A stretch of DNA of 64,000 bases from Bacillota bacterium (GTDB lineage: Bacteria; Bacillota; Clostridia; Clostridiales; Clostridiaceae). Positions within the stretch are counted from its first letter, which is position 1, and every line of letters begins with the position of its first letter. The translations under genes were made by a program, and so were the position numbers. Location of the stretch: assembly GCA_023424785.1 (NCBI GenBank), contig JAFADP010000031.1:1-64000 (forward strand), given 5' to 3'. The notes beneath the pieces are model-generated. The model worked only from the letters and a program-made list of their open reading frames with translations, was not told the origin of the DNA and did not search any database. Below are positions 51,727 to 61,407 of this stretch, one piece after another.

Positions 51727-53958
51727 ATGTTTAAAGTATTAACACTAAAAGATAACAATGATTATTTTCTTTCATTAAGTCAAAGAAGTTCTAAAGGTGT
51801 GTATTTTTATAGATGTATTGGATTTGATGATAATATATTAAAATTTTTAAGAAAATATGAAATTTACTCACAAAATAAGGGAGTATATATAAAAGAAAAC
51901 ATTCTAAATCCTTCTGATAAAGAAGTAAAAGAGTGCTTAGATAAAATAAATGAAAATTTCGCACTTACCATTTCTTATATAACTGACAATACAAAAATAT
52001 TATTAAATTATCTAAATACGTTTCAAGTAACATTAATTAGTGAATCAGTTTTTGAAATACTTAATGAGTTATATAAAGGTGGTGCAAATGCTAATATATT
52101 AAAAAATGCATATGTGAAATTTATGTGTTGGAGCATTAGATTTCAAAAATTTCTAAGGTATATTGGCAATGAAAAAGTTCCTAAAGTACTATATGAAGGG
52201 GAAATATCTAAGTATGAAGTATATATGTTAAGAATATTATCTTTATGTGGTTGTGATGTCTTATATGTAAATTTCAATAGTGATGAAAATTTTATTAAGT
52301 TTCATAATAATCAATCAAAGCTTATTAATGGAAAATTTAAAGGAAATCCAAAGATACATTTTTCAAAAATAAACTTAGAGGAATTAGAGAAAGAAGATAA
52401 AATAAAAGAAGAAATTCAAAGTATAGATAATAAAATAGTTCAAAATACATGGATTAATGAAGAGGATTTTTTTGAAGTAATAGAAAAAACCAATACTTTA
52501 AGGGGGGTTTTAACAAATTCCTATAATAAAATATATAATATGCTTATTCAATATTTAGGAGTAGATGATAAAGGAGCATATAATAATCGTTTATTATCAT
52601 TAAAACAGAAGTTACAAAAAAGCAAAAAGTCGTTTTTATTAATAGAAGGAAAAATAGCTAATCCTACGATTGAAGAAGTTAATTCTATTAAAAGAGAAAA
52701 CTATTTAAATATGAAAGATTTAATAAAAGGAGTATGTAAGAATATATATAATAGCTTTCAAGATAATATGCTATCTTATGCCCTTAAAGCATTAACAGAT
52801 ACATTAGAAAATATTCATGAAACTAATTTAAATAAACTTAACAATTTTGCTATAAAACAAATATGTTGGTTAAAAAGATATAGTGATAAATTAGTTTATG
52901 ATAAAGAAAATCTTCCTATAGTAATTTATTATGGAGATTGTATATCTAGTAGTGAAGCATATTTTTTAAAGATGCTATCTCAGATGCCAGTAGATGTTAT
53001 ATATATATCACCTAATAAAGAAATTAGTAATTTATTAGGAGGAAAAGTTGTAGAGCTACCAAATTCAGAAAGTATTATTGAATTTCCTACTAAAGAGATG
53101 AAGGTAAAGGCATCAACAGTGGCATATAAAGCAGAAAAAGAAATAGAAACTACTTTATATAACGACACAGGATTATATAAAAATCAACAATTTGCAAGGT
53201 CAACTCCTATAACATTAAAAACTACATATGAAGAAATATCGATAATATGGAAGGAGCAATCTAAGTTTAGACCATCATTTAAAAGCGAAGATAATAAAGT
53301 ATATGTACCAAATATTTTTGCTAAAGTGTGTGGAGTAAAAGATGGAGATATAAACAAATATATTAAAGAGATAAAAGAACTAATAACAGATGAGACAATT
53401 TACTATAAAAGTCTTCCGTTTTTTAAAAGTGTACCAAAGCTAGATAATATATCTGTTAGCAACATAATAATTAATAATGAAATTAATAAGAGAAATTTAA
53501 AGTCAATAAAAGAATATAAGTATGATTATTTAAATTCAGATACTCAGAACTACATTATAGAAAAAATCCAAGAGCTAATAGATTTAAAATGGATAGAATA
53601 TAACAACATAGATTTAAATACAGTAATTTTATCAACTTTATTAAATTTAGATAAACCTACATTAAATCTAATACAAAAGTTTGATTTTACAAAAGAAGTT
53701 CCTAAAATAGTAATAGTAGATACAGATGAAAGTATGGCAAACTTAGAAGATTGCATTTATATATTATTTTTAAATTTAATAGGATTTGATATTATAGTAT
53801 TTACTCCAACAGGATATAGAAATATAGAAAAGTATATAAAAGAAGAATGTTTTGAAAATTACATTATAGGAGATTTTATATTTAATTTAAAAGCTCCTAA
53901 TATTAAAACTGCAACAGCAGAAAAAACTGGTTTTTTTGAAAAATTTTTTAAATTATAA
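51727..53958 (+). CDS. YceG-like Ter-system protein with repeated modules
   Basis: 743 aa, predicted soluble. Its position directly before telA and in a terD cluster matches yceG in the Bacillus yceCDEFGH stress operon, and the sequence has that family's look. Two clear internal repeats, VPKVLYEGEISKYEVYMLRI (near 150-185) and LPIVIYYGDCISSSEAYFLK (near 395-430), each run on to DV(L/I)Y(V/I). A third diverged copy at the C-terminus begins VPKIVIVDTDESMANLED. Function unknown; the family is tied to tellurite and membrane stress. The start follows AGAGGGGGGTTAA. Confidence 0.8.
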   Translation: MFKVLTLKDNNDYFLSLSQRSSKGVYFYRCIGFDDNILKFLRKYEIYSQNKGVYIKENILNPSDKEVKECLDKINENFALTISYITDNTKILLNYLNTFQVTLISESVFEILNELYKGGANANILKNAYVKFMCWSIRFQKFLRYIGNEKVPKVLYEGEISKYEVYMLRILSLCGCDVLYVNFNSDENFIKFHNNQSKLINGKFKGNPKIHFSKINLEELEKEDKIKEEIQSIDNKIVQNTWINEEDFFEVIEKTNTLRGVLTNSYNKIYNMLIQYLGVDDKGAYNNRLLSLKQKLQKSKKSFLLIEGKIANPTIEEVNSIKRENYLNMKDLIKGVCKNIYNSFQDNMLSYALKALTDTLENIHETNLNKLNNFAIKQICWLKRYSDKLVYDKENLPIVIYYGDCISSSEAYFLKMLSQMPVDVIYISPNKEISNLLGGKVVELPNSESIIEFPTKEMKVKASTVAYKAEKEIETTLYNDTGLYKNQQFARSTPITLKTTYEEISIIWKEQSKFRPSFKSEDNKVYVPNIFAKVCGVKDGDINKYIKEIKELITDETIYYKSLPFFKSVPKLDNISVSNIIINNEINKRNLKSIKEYKYDYLNSDTQNYIIEKIQELIDLKWIEYNNIDLNTVILSTLLNLDKPTLNLIQKFDFTKEVPKIVIVDTDESMANLEDCIYILFLNLIGFDIIVFTPTGYRNIEKYIKEECFENYIIGDFIFNLKAPNIKTATAEKTGFFEKFFKL

Positions 53959-53975
53959 GGGTAGGGGGAATATAA

Positions 53976-55121
53976 ATGGCACTTCAATTTAAACAAGCAC
54001 AACAAACTGTACTTAATACGAAAACAAATGATGCACAATTACCAGTAGAGGTAGAAGAGGTGCAACCATTTGATATAGTTGAAAAGAGAAATGAAATAGA
54101 AACAGAACTTATACAATCACCAGAAATAGAATCACTTACTGCAGAAATAAATATAGATGATCCTCAAACTATAGTTACATTTGGTGGAAATGTTGCAGAA
54201 GAAATTTCTAAGTGTTCAGACTTAGTTTTAAACAATGTTAATTTAAAACAAATTAATGATTCTGGAGAACTATTAGATGCTTTAGCTAAAATAATGGATC
54301 AATTTGATATAGATGAAATTAAAGAAGATTCAGGAAAAGGATTATTAGGAAAGTTATTTAATAATGCTAAAAAGCAATTAGATAAAATATTAGCAAAATA
54401 TCATACTATGGGTGAAGAAGTTGAAAAAATAAATGTTCAATTAAAGAAGTATGAAGTTGAAATAATAGATTCTAATAAGAAATTAAATAATATGTTTGAG
54501 GCTAATGTAGCTACATATCAAAATTTAGTTAAGTATATTGTAGCAGGTGAAAAAGGAATTCAGGAAATTGATGAATATATAGAAAGTTTTAAAAATCAAT
54601 ATAATCAAACAGGAGATAATAGTATTCAACTTCAAATAAATAGTTTAGAAAATGCTAAGACTATGTTAGAACAACGTACACAAGACCTTAGAATTGCAGA
54701 AAATGTTGCAATGCAATCTATTCCTATGATTAAGGCAATGCAATTTAGTAATTTAAATTTAATACGTAAAATAAATTCTGCATTTATAATAACATTACCT
54801 GTGTTTAAGCAATCATTAACTCAAGCTATATTATTAAAAAGACAAAAAATACAAGCAGATGCTATGCAAGCTTTAGATGAAAAAACTAATGAAATGCTTC
54901 TTAAAAATGCTCAAAATACAGTAGCACAAACAAAATTAACAGCACAGCTTGCAGGAAGTAGTTCTATTAAAATAGAAACCTTAGAGCAAACTTGGAAAAC
55001 AATATGTAACGGAATTGAGGAAACTCAAAGAATACAAGAAGATGCACGAAGAAAGAGACAAGAAGATGCAAAACGTCTTGAGGCTATAAAAGAAGATTAT
55101 AAGAAAAAAATGAATCAATAG
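53976..55121 (+). CDS. telA: TelA/YceH-family toxic anion resistance protein
   Basis: 381 aa, predicted cytoplasmic and almost entirely helical after residue ~90, as in TelA. Recognisable segments are IVTFGGNVAEEISKCSDLVL, KGLLGKLFNNAKKQLDKI, RTQDLRIAENVAMQSIPMI and LEQTWKTICNGIEETQRIQE. The family confers resistance to tellurite and some antimicrobials by an unknown membrane-related mechanism. It starts after AAGGGTAGGGGG, 17 bases after the YceG gene. A new promoter lies in the gap downstream, before terD. Confidence 0.92.
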   Translation: MALQFKQAQQTVLNTKTNDAQLPVEVEEVQPFDIVEKRNEIETELIQSPEIESLTAEINIDDPQTIVTFGGNVAEEISKCSDLVLNNVNLKQINDSGELLDALAKIMDQFDIDEIKEDSGKGLLGKLFNNAKKQLDKILAKYHTMGEEVEKINVQLKKYEVEIIDSNKKLNNMFEANVATYQNLVKYIVAGEKGIQEIDEYIESFKNQYNQTGDNSIQLQINSLENAKTMLEQRTQDLRIAENVAMQSIPMIKAMQFSNLNLIRKINSAFIITLPVFKQSLTQAILLKRQKIQADAMQALDEKTNEMLLKNAQNTVAQTKLTAQLAGSSSIKIETLEQTWKTICNGIEETQRIQEDARRKRQEDAKRLEAIKEDYKKKMNQ

Positions 55122-55191
55122 TAAAAATTAAGCTGATTTTATTTAGGTAAGATTGGCTTATTATTATTTTTGGAAAAAATTTAAAATAATG

Positions 55192-55219
55192 TTGACAATT
55201 TCACAATGAGGTATATAAT
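55192..55219 (+). promoter_or_regulatory. strong sigma-A promoter of the terD operon with long leader
   Basis: A consensus TTGACA (55192-55197), a 16-base spacer and a consensus TATAAT (55214-55219). The transcript would have a ~145-nt leader before terD (ATG 55370), containing a small stem AGATTA/TAATCT (55313-55328); no known riboswitch was recognised. Confidence 0.85.
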
Positions 55220-55369
55220 ATCACTTATAGAGATTAATAATATTATTTTAAGAGTTTGTAAAAACAATTAGAAGTAAAAATATTCTATATGTCTATGCAG
55301 CAATATATTGAAAGATTATGAATAATCTGGTATATTAAAATGTAAAATAAAGTATAAGGAGAGGGTATT

Positions 55370-55948
55370 ATGGCAATAGTTTTACAAAAAGGGCAAAAGG
55401 TTGATTTAACAAAAGGTAATAAAGGACTTAAGAAGGTTCTTATAGGATTAGGTTGGGATGTAAATAAGTATGATGGAAGACATGCTTTTGATTTAGATAG
55501 TGCAGCATTTTGTTGTGGAGGAGATGGAAAGGTAAAGAATGAAGCAGATTTTATTTTTTATAACAACTTAGAACATCCTTCAAAAGGAATTAAGCATTGT
55601 GGAGATAATTTAACTGGTGAAGGTGATGGTGATGATGAACAATTAATTGTTGAATTAGATTTAGTTCCATCAGAAATAGAAAAAATTGATTTTACAGTTA
55701 CTATTCATGAAGCTGATGAAAGAGGACAAAACTTTGGACAAGTATCTAATGCATATGTAAGAGTAATTAATGCAGATACAAATGAAGAGTTAATAAGATA
55801 TGACTTAGGAGAAGATTTCTCAATAGAAACAGCTATAGTTGTTGCAGAAATTTATAGACATAATGGAGAATGGAAATTTAATGCTATAGGAAATGGATTT
55901 CAAGGTGGATTAGCAGCGTTATGCAATAACTTTGGATTACAAGTTTAA
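55370..55948 (+). CDS. terD: TerD-family calcium-binding stress protein (copy 1)
   Basis: 192 aa, the whole TerD fold. The Ca2+ site is in the [13 protein letters not shown] segment; [10 protein letters not shown] and [10 protein letters not shown] precede it, and [18 protein letters not shown] follows. TerD proteins bind Ca2+ tightly and are needed for tellurite, phage or oxidative stress resistance in several bacteria. It is the first gene of the operon, behind its own strong promoter. A 192-aa paralogue lies 4.2 kb downstream, with the enzyme module between. The start follows AAGGAGAGGGTATT. Confidence 0.95.
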   Translation: MAIVLQKGQKVDLTKGNKGLKKVLIGLGWDVNKYDGRHAFDLDSAAFCCGGDGKVKNEADFIFYNNLEHPSKGIKHCGDNLTGEGDGDDEQLIVELDLVPSEIEKIDFTVTIHEADERGQNFGQVSNAYVRVINADTNEELIRYDLGEDFSIETAIVVAEIYRHNGEWKFNAIGNGFQGGLAALCNNFGLQV

Positions 55949-55961
55949 TAGTAAGTTTTAT

Positions 55962-55987
55962 AGAATAAGGTATCTTTACCTTATTCT
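55962..55987 (+). promoter_or_regulatory. intra-operon hairpin after terD
   Basis: A perfect 11-bp stem AGAATAAGGTA / TACCTTATTCT with a 4-nt loop and no T tract. It probably acts as an mRNA stabiliser or partial block that keeps terD message more abundant than the enzymes downstream. Confidence 0.5.
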
Positions 55988-56012
55988 AATATAGCTTTAA
56001 AGGGGTAAGAGA

Positions 56013-57080
56013 GTGAAATATTTTGATTATTTAAATGAGAATGAGAGAAAAATAATATTTTATAAAGAGCCAAAAGAGTTTAATAAAGATATAGAAAAAA
56101 ATATATTACAATATACATTGGGTGGTTTAATATATGTTCCAGCCATAAGAAAAGATATGATATATAAATGTATAAATAGAGAAATAAAAGGAATAACTTC
56201 TTTTGCTATTTGTCTTGAAGATGCTATAGGTGTTTTAGGAGAAGAAGAAAGTATAGAAAATTTAAGGGAGATTCTTTCATATATAAGAGATAATAAGGAA
56301 AAAAACTATCCTTTAATTTTTATAAGACCTAAAAATATTTCACAAATGAAGAAATTTACTTATTTATTGCAAGAAAATAAAGACTTAATTTCAGGTATTA
56401 TTATTCCTAAAGCTACTGGAGTAAAAATAAGAAATTTTATAGATATATTAGATAATAAGGATTGTTCAAATTTATATATAATGCCTATTATAGAAAGCGT
56501 TGAATTTATAGATTATAACTTAAAACATGAATATTTAATGGATTTGCAGCAAACTGTAAAAGAATATAGACAAAGAATACTTAATATAAGAATAGGAGTT
56601 ACAGATATTCTGGGGAGCTATGGAATAAGAAGAGATAAGGATTTAACAATATATGATAACATAGCTTTTAAAAATTTCACATCAGATTTAATGAGTGTAA
56701 TAAGGTGTGAAGAAATTGATATTCCTATTAGTGGAGGAGTATCAGAGGTATATGATATGTCTAATTTAGATATTCTTAAGAAATATATAAAAGAGGTTAA
56801 AATAGATAAATTAAATGGATTTATAGGTAAAACTGTTATTCATCCTTTACAAATGAATGTAGTACAAGCTATGAATGCAATAGCTTATGAGGACTACATG
56901 GATGCCAAAAGCATAATAGATGGTATAGGAAGTAAGTATTCCATAAGTAGCAGTATAAATTGTGAAAGAATGAATGAGGTTAACCCACATACAAGGTGGG
57001 CTAAAAAAATTATGGTACTATCAAAAATATATGGAGTACTTAATAAGGGGATAAAAGTTGATGAATTATTTAGATTTTAA
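56013..57080 (+). CDS. HpcH/HpaI-CitE-like aldolase/lyase of the Ter module
   Basis: 355 aa. A TIM-barrel lyase with CitE-like landmarks: FAICLEDAIG (metal-binding acid), LIFIRPKN (conserved Arg), IIIPKATGVK and MPIIESVEF. Such C-C lyase relatives are encoded in Ter-linked biosynthetic modules together with phosphoribosyltransferase and StiP genes; the product is unknown. It starts on GTG 56013 behind AAAGGGGTAAGA and overlaps the next gene by 20 bases. Confidence 0.85.
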   Translation: MKYFDYLNENERKIIFYKEPKEFNKDIEKNILQYTLGGLIYVPAIRKDMIYKCINREIKGITSFAICLEDAIGVLGEEESIENLREILSYIRDNKEKNYPLIFIRPKNISQMKKFTYLLQENKDLISGIIIPKATGVKIRNFIDILDNKDCSNLYIMPIIESVEFIDYNLKHEYLMDLQQTVKEYRQRILNIRIGVTDILGSYGIRRDKDLTIYDNIAFKNFTSDLMSVIRCEEIDIPISGGVSEVYDMSNLDILKKYIKEVKIDKLNGFIGKTVIHPLQMNVVQAMNAIAYEDYMDAKSIIDGIGSKYSISSSINCERMNEVNPHTRWAKKIMVLSKIYGVLNKGIKVDELFRF

Positions 57081-58251
57081 TTGTAGTATTAATGTAGAAA
57101 AAAATCCTTTAAATTTAAATATTAATGATTATTTAGACTTAGCATTAAGAAATAATTTAAAAAGAAGATTTTTATTTATATCAAAAAACTTAGGAAAGCA
57201 CATTCCAGTAAGTCCCAACAAGGTAGATGAATTAGGGTTACTTTTATCTAGGGCATATAAAGAAAAATTTAAGAATTATGAGAGTGAAAAACAGTTAGTA
57301 ATAGGTTTTGCAGAAACAGCAACATGCCTTAGTCATTCATTTTTTAACTATTTAGAAACAAGTGAATTTTTTATTCATACTACAAGAGAAAATATTAATT
57401 CATTTGAAAAAATAGAATTTAAAGAAGAACACTCACATGCAACAGAACAAATTTTATATGTAGATAATTTAGTTAAAGTAAATGATATCAATACAATAAT
57501 TTTAGTAGATGATGAAATAACTACTTCAAAGACATGCATAAATATGATAGAAAAATTACGCGAAAAGTATAGTGTAGAAAAATATGTAATAGTTTCCATG
57601 TTAAATTGGATTGATAAAAAAAGACAAGAAGAAATAAATGAAATATCAAGAAGTTTTAATATAGACATTGAATATGTATATTTATTTGGTGGAAATTTTA
57701 CTTTTGAATTTGATGAAAATCAAGCTATAGAAGATAAAATACAAATTACAGAGGATGTAGAGAATGATATTAAAATCAACTATATATCATTAGATTTTGA
57801 AGAATATTTAACATTAAAGAGATATATTAAGTACACAGGAAGATTTGGAATAACTAGAGATGAACAGGAAAAGTTAAAAAAGATTATTTCTAGGGAAGCT
57901 ATAAAGCTTAATAGTATAAAGACTTACAATAAAGTATTAGCTATTGGCATAGAAGAATTTATGTATATTCCTATGATGTTAAGTAAAGAGCTTAATGGAG
58001 ATGTATATTATCATTCAATAACTAGAAGTCCAATTATTGCAATGAATAAAGATTCATATCCAATAAAGAAAAAATATAAAATGAAAAGTTTTTATAATGA
58101 TAATATTAATTATTTATACAATGTAAATATTCATAATTGTGAAGAGTGTTTTTTATTTCTAGAGGTTTGTAAAGATGAACAAAGAATTAAAGATTTAATA
58201 AAATTACTAAAACATACAGGCATTAAAATAGTAAATGTAGTTATGTGCTAA
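57061..58251 (+). CDS. phosphoribosyltransferase-TRSP domain protein of the Ter module
   Basis: 396 aa. The N-terminal phosphoribosyltransferase half has the PRPP loop TIILVDDEITTSKT near 147-160 and FAETATCLSHSF near 83. The C-terminal TRSP domain shows its naming motif in HSITRSPI near residue 320. ATG 57061 is used; the in-frame TTG at 57058 directly before it is less likely. In Ter modules this protein is thought to make a nucleoside-like metabolite, but no product is known. It overlaps the lyase gene, so it is tightly coupled. Confidence 0.85.
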   Translation: MNYLDFNCSINVEKNPLNLNINDYLDLALRNNLKRRFLFISKNLGKHIPVSPNKVDELGLLLSRAYKEKFKNYESEKQLVIGFAETATCLSHSFFNYLETSEFFIHTTRENINSFEKIEFKEEHSHATEQILYVDNLVKVNDINTIILVDDEITTSKTCINMIEKLREKYSVEKYVIVSMLNWIDKKRQEEINEISRSFNIDIEYVYLFGGNFTFEFDENQAIEDKIQITEDVENDIKINYISLDFEEYLTLKRYIKYTGRFGITRDEQEKLKKIISREAIKLNSIKTYNKVLAIGIEEFMYIPMMLSKELNGDVYYHSITRSPIIAMNKDSYPIKKKYKMKSFYNDNINYLYNVNIHNCEECFLFLEVCKDEQRIKDLIKLLKHTGIKIVNVVMC

Positions 58252-58263
58252 GGAGGAGGGAAT

Positions 58264-59349
58264 GTGGAATTTGGATCATATTCTAAAGAAGATGTTATTT
58301 TTCTTTTAAAGGATCTTTCTAATGTAGAATTAGAAAGAGGAAATTTAGAAAGAGAAAAAGCAATTCAAAAAGGAACTCACTATTCAGAAATGTTACCAAT
58401 TGAGTATCAAGTTAGTGATGTGTACTTAAATTTATATAAGTCTCAATTAGAACTCTCAAAAGATAAATTAGCATATTCAGTAGGCGTTATGTGTGAGAAA
58501 ATACTTAAACAAAAAGGCAAGAATGTAGTTTTAGTTTCTTTAGCAAGAGCAGGAACGCCTATAGGAATATTAGCAAAAAGATATATTAAATATAAATATA
58601 ATTTGAATTTACCTCATTACACTATATCAATAATTAGAGATAAGGGTATAGATGAAAATGCTATAAAGTACATTTTATCCAATCATAAAGATATGAATAT
58701 ACAGTTTATAGATGGATGGACTGGTAAGGGTACAATAACTAATGTATTAAAAAAAGCATGTGATGATTATCTTAATAAATATAATGTGAAACTTGATAAT
58801 ACTCTTGCAGTTCTTGCAGATTGTGCAGGATACTCTGGTGCATATGGAATAAGAGAAGATTTCTTAATTCCTAGTGCTTGCTTAAATTCTACTGTATCAG
58901 GATTAGTTAGTAGAACTGTTCTTAGGGATGACCTTATAGGAAAAGATGATTTTCATGGAGCAAAATACTATAAAGAATTAAAAGAATTTGATTTATCTAA
59001 TGAGTATATAGATATAATTTCAAAGGAATTTAAAAAAATGCAAGTTGCAATTGATGAATCAATTAAAGGATGGAATAAGGATGAAATAACTAAAGTAGGA
59101 AAAACAGATGTAGAAAATATAAAAAATGATTATAAGATTGAAGATACAAATTTTATAAAGCCTGGAATAGGAGAAACAACAAGAGTGCTTCTTAGACGAG
59201 TTCCGTATAAAATACTTGTTAAGGATATTGAAGATAGAGAGCTTGAACATATTTTTATTTTAGCAAAAGAAAAAAATGTTCAAATAGAAGAGTATCCATT
59301 ACTAGCATATAAGTGTGCTGGAATTATTAAAAATATGAGGGATTTATAA
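58264..59349 (+). CDS. StiP-family protein with C-terminal Pelota-like RNA-binding domain
   Basis: 361 aa. The N-terminal region (about 1-270), named 'cysteine protease StiP' but phosphoribosyltransferase-like in fold, contains VVLVSLARAGTPIG, FIDGWTGKGTITN and ADCAGYSGAYGIRED, where a conserved Cys is seen. The C-terminal part (about 295-361) has TRVLLRRVPYKILVKD and LAEK-like helices typical of Pelota/L7Ae folds, suggesting RNA or nucleotide recognition. The start is GTG 58264 after AAGGAGGAGGG. The stop overlaps the next ATG by one base. Confidence 0.85.
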   Translation: MEFGSYSKEDVIFLLKDLSNVELERGNLEREKAIQKGTHYSEMLPIEYQVSDVYLNLYKSQLELSKDKLAYSVGVMCEKILKQKGKNVVLVSLARAGTPIGILAKRYIKYKYNLNLPHYTISIIRDKGIDENAIKYILSNHKDMNIQFIDGWTGKGTITNVLKKACDDYLNKYNVKLDNTLAVLADCAGYSGAYGIREDFLIPSACLNSTVSGLVSRTVLRDDLIGKDDFHGAKYYKELKEFDLSNEYIDIISKEFKKMQVAIDESIKGWNKDEITKVGKTDVENIKNDYKIEDTNFIKPGIGETTRVLLRRVPYKILVKDIEDRELEHIFILAKEKNVQIEEYPLLAYKCAGIIKNMRDL

Positions 59350-60122
59350 TGATATATTTTACAGACTTAGATAGAACATTAATTTATTCTAAGAAGTTTA
59401 CTTGTGGAAATGAAGAAGAGATATGTATAGAAAAATATAATGGAGAAGATATTTCATTTATGACTAAAAATTCTATACAAACACTTAAGGATATATTGCT
59501 TAAGAATCAAGTAATTCCATGTACTACAAGGAGTATAGAACAGTTTGAAAGAATAGAATTCAAAAAACAAGGAATTAATTTTGAGTGGGCTATAGTATGT
59601 AATGGTGCATATATTCTTCATAATGGAAAAAGACTTAAGGAATGGGATGACATACTATTAAAAAAGTTAAGTGAAAATGAAAGTTTTGAAAATATAAGAA
59701 AAGAATTTGAAAAGTATAAAAGCATACAAGGTATATTGAGAGTTAGAGAGGTATATAATTTATTCTTTTACTTAGTAGTAGATAAAGAAGAATATAATGA
59801 AGAATTATTAAGTGAATTTATTAGCTATTTAGATAAATCAGGTTGGGATATTCATACAAGTGGTAGAAAGGTGTACTTTTTGCCAAGAGCATTAAAGAAG
59901 GAAAATGCAGTAAAGTTTTTATCAAATTATTTAAATAAAAAAGAATTTGCAGCTTTAGGTGATTCAAGTATGGATTTAAATATGATTAAAATTTCTAATA
60001 AAGGATATATACCAAGAGACTGCTACTTAACACATAAGGATATAGAAGTTCCTATATTTGTTCCTAAAAATAAAGGTTTAAAAGGAATTGAAGAAATTTT
60101 GTTGAATATATTACAGAAATAA
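59349..60122 (+). CDS. HAD-superfamily phosphatase of the Ter module
   Basis: 257 aa. Motif I YFTDLDRTLIYS with the nucleophile Asp near residue 5, motif II CTTRSIEQF and motif IV ALGDSSMDLNMI, with a Cof-type cap between them. It is the fourth enzyme of the module, translationally coupled to the StiP gene, and probably dephosphorylates the product or intermediate of the preceding reactions. The substrate is not known. Confidence 0.9.
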   Translation: MIYFTDLDRTLIYSKKFTCGNEEEICIEKYNGEDISFMTKNSIQTLKDILLKNQVIPCTTRSIEQFERIEFKKQGINFEWAIVCNGAYILHNGKRLKEWDDILLKKLSENESFENIRKEFEKYKSIQGILRVREVYNLFFYLVVDKEEYNEELLSEFISYLDKSGWDIHTSGRKVYFLPRALKKENAVKFLSNYLNKKEFAALGDSSMDLNMIKISNKGYIPRDCYLTHKDIEVPIFVPKNKGLKGIEEILLNILQK

Positions 60123-60163
60123 CAATTTAATGTATTATTTTTAAAATTTGGGAGGTATATGTA

Positions 60164-60742
60164 ATGGGAATAATGCTAAAAAAAGGACAAAAAATTGACT
60201 TAACTAAAGGAAATTCATCACTAAAAAAATTAGTAGTTGGATTAGGATGGGATACTAATAGATATGATGGAGGGTATGACTTTGACTTAGATGCAGCAGC
60301 TTTTTGTTGTGGTGATGATGATAAAGTTCATAATGACTTAGATTTTATCTTTTACAATAATTTAAAACATGAGTCAGGGGCAATAGAACATTTAGGAGAT
60401 AACTTAACAGGAGATGGAGATGGTGATGATGAACAAGTAGTTGTTGATTTAAGCTTAATGCCAGCTCATATAACAAAGATAAACTTTACTGTTACAATAC
60501 ATGAAGCAGATGAAAGAGGACAAAATTTTGGACAAGTTTCTAATGCGTATGTTAGAGTAGTAAATTCAGAAAATGACCAAGAATTATTAAAATATGATTT
60601 AGGAGAAGATTTCTCTGTAGAAACAGCTATAGTAGTTGCACAGCTTTATAAATATAATGGGGAATGGAAATTTAATGCTATAGGAAGTGGATTTGCTGGT
60701 GGACTTGCAGCACTTTGTAGAAACTTTGGTCTAAATGTATAG
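60164..60742 (+). CDS. terD: TerD-family calcium-binding stress protein (copy 2)
   Basis: 192 aa, collinear and highly similar to copy 1 at 55370, with [36 protein letters not shown] and [14 protein letters not shown] (Ca2+ site). It should form the same Ca2+-dependent fold and may associate with copy 1. It is downstream of the enzyme module with a 41-bp gap. The start follows TGGGAGGTATATGTA. Confidence 0.95.
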   Translation: MGIMLKKGQKIDLTKGNSSLKKLVVGLGWDTNRYDGGYDFDLDAAAFCCGDDDKVHNDLDFIFYNNLKHESGAIEHLGDNLTGDGDGDDEQVVVDLSLMPAHITKINFTVTIHEADERGQNFGQVSNAYVRVVNSENDQELLKYDLGEDFSVETAIVVAQLYKYNGEWKFNAIGSGFAGGLAALCRNFGLNV

Positions 60743-60807
60743 TTATACTTTTGCTATTGCATGTAGATACAATAAAAAATTACAACTAAGTGTGGAGGAA
60801 TAAAGTT

Positions 60808-61395
60808 TTGAGTGTAAATTTAACTAAGGGGCAAAGAATCGATTTAACAAAAAATAACTCTGGCTTAAAGAAGTTATTAATAGGTTTAGGTTGGGATCCA
60901 GTTAAGATGAAAAAAGGATTATTTAGAAGAGAAGCACCAAAAATTGATTTAGATTCATCAGTATTAATGCTTAGAGGAGACAAGCTTCTTGATAAAAATG
61001 ATATAATATACTTTGGAAATTTAAAAAGTAGGTGTGGAGGAGTAATTCATACTGGAGATAATTTAACTGGAGAAGGGGATGGTGATGACGAACAAATTTT
61101 AGTTGAGCTATCTAAAATTCCACAAGATGTTAATAGACTTATATTTGTTATTAATATATATGCATGTGAATCAAGAAAACAAGATTTTGGAATAATTGAA
61201 AATGCTTATATTAGAGTAGCAGATAGTAATACGAATGTTGAAATAGTTAAGTACAACTTAAGTGAAGACTATACAGGAAAAACTGCTATGATAATAGGAG
61301 AAGTGTATAGACATAACAATGAGTGGAAATTTGCAGCTATTGGAGAAGGTACATGTGATAGCAAAATTTCAGAACTTGCTAGAAGATATCAATAA
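60808..61395 (+). CDS. TerD-family protein, diverged paralogue (copy 3)
   Basis: 195 aa. It keeps the Ca2+ segment [14 protein letters not shown] and the TerD start TKGQRIDLTKNNS. It has an insertion (KMKKGLFRREAPKIDLDSS), lacks the CC pair of the other copies, and replaces [13 protein letters not shown] with YACESRKQDFGII. The start is TTG 60808, placed 9-10 bases after TGGAGG; the GTG further upstream lies before the ribosome site. It is followed after 12 bases by the Ca2+-ATPase gene, so the pair is co-expressed. Confidence 0.9.
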   Translation: MSVNLTKGQRIDLTKNNSGLKKLLIGLGWDPVKMKKGLFRREAPKIDLDSSVLMLRGDKLLDKNDIIYFGNLKSRCGGVIHTGDNLTGEGDGDDEQILVELSKIPQDVNRLIFVINIYACESRKQDFGIIENAYIRVADSNTNVEIVKYNLSEDYTGKTAMIIGEVYRHNNEWKFAAIGEGTCDSKISELARRYQ

Positions 61396-61407
61396 AAGGA
61401 GTGGCAT

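Noticed and set aside
55122..55190. Possible terminator between telA and terD (AAGC...GCTT pairing)
   Set aside because: The stem is too short and interrupted, so separation of the two transcripts is argued from the new promoter instead.
55220..55369. Looked for a yybP-ykoY (manganese) riboswitch in the long terD leader
   Set aside because: None of its conserved loops were seen; the leader shows just one small stem.
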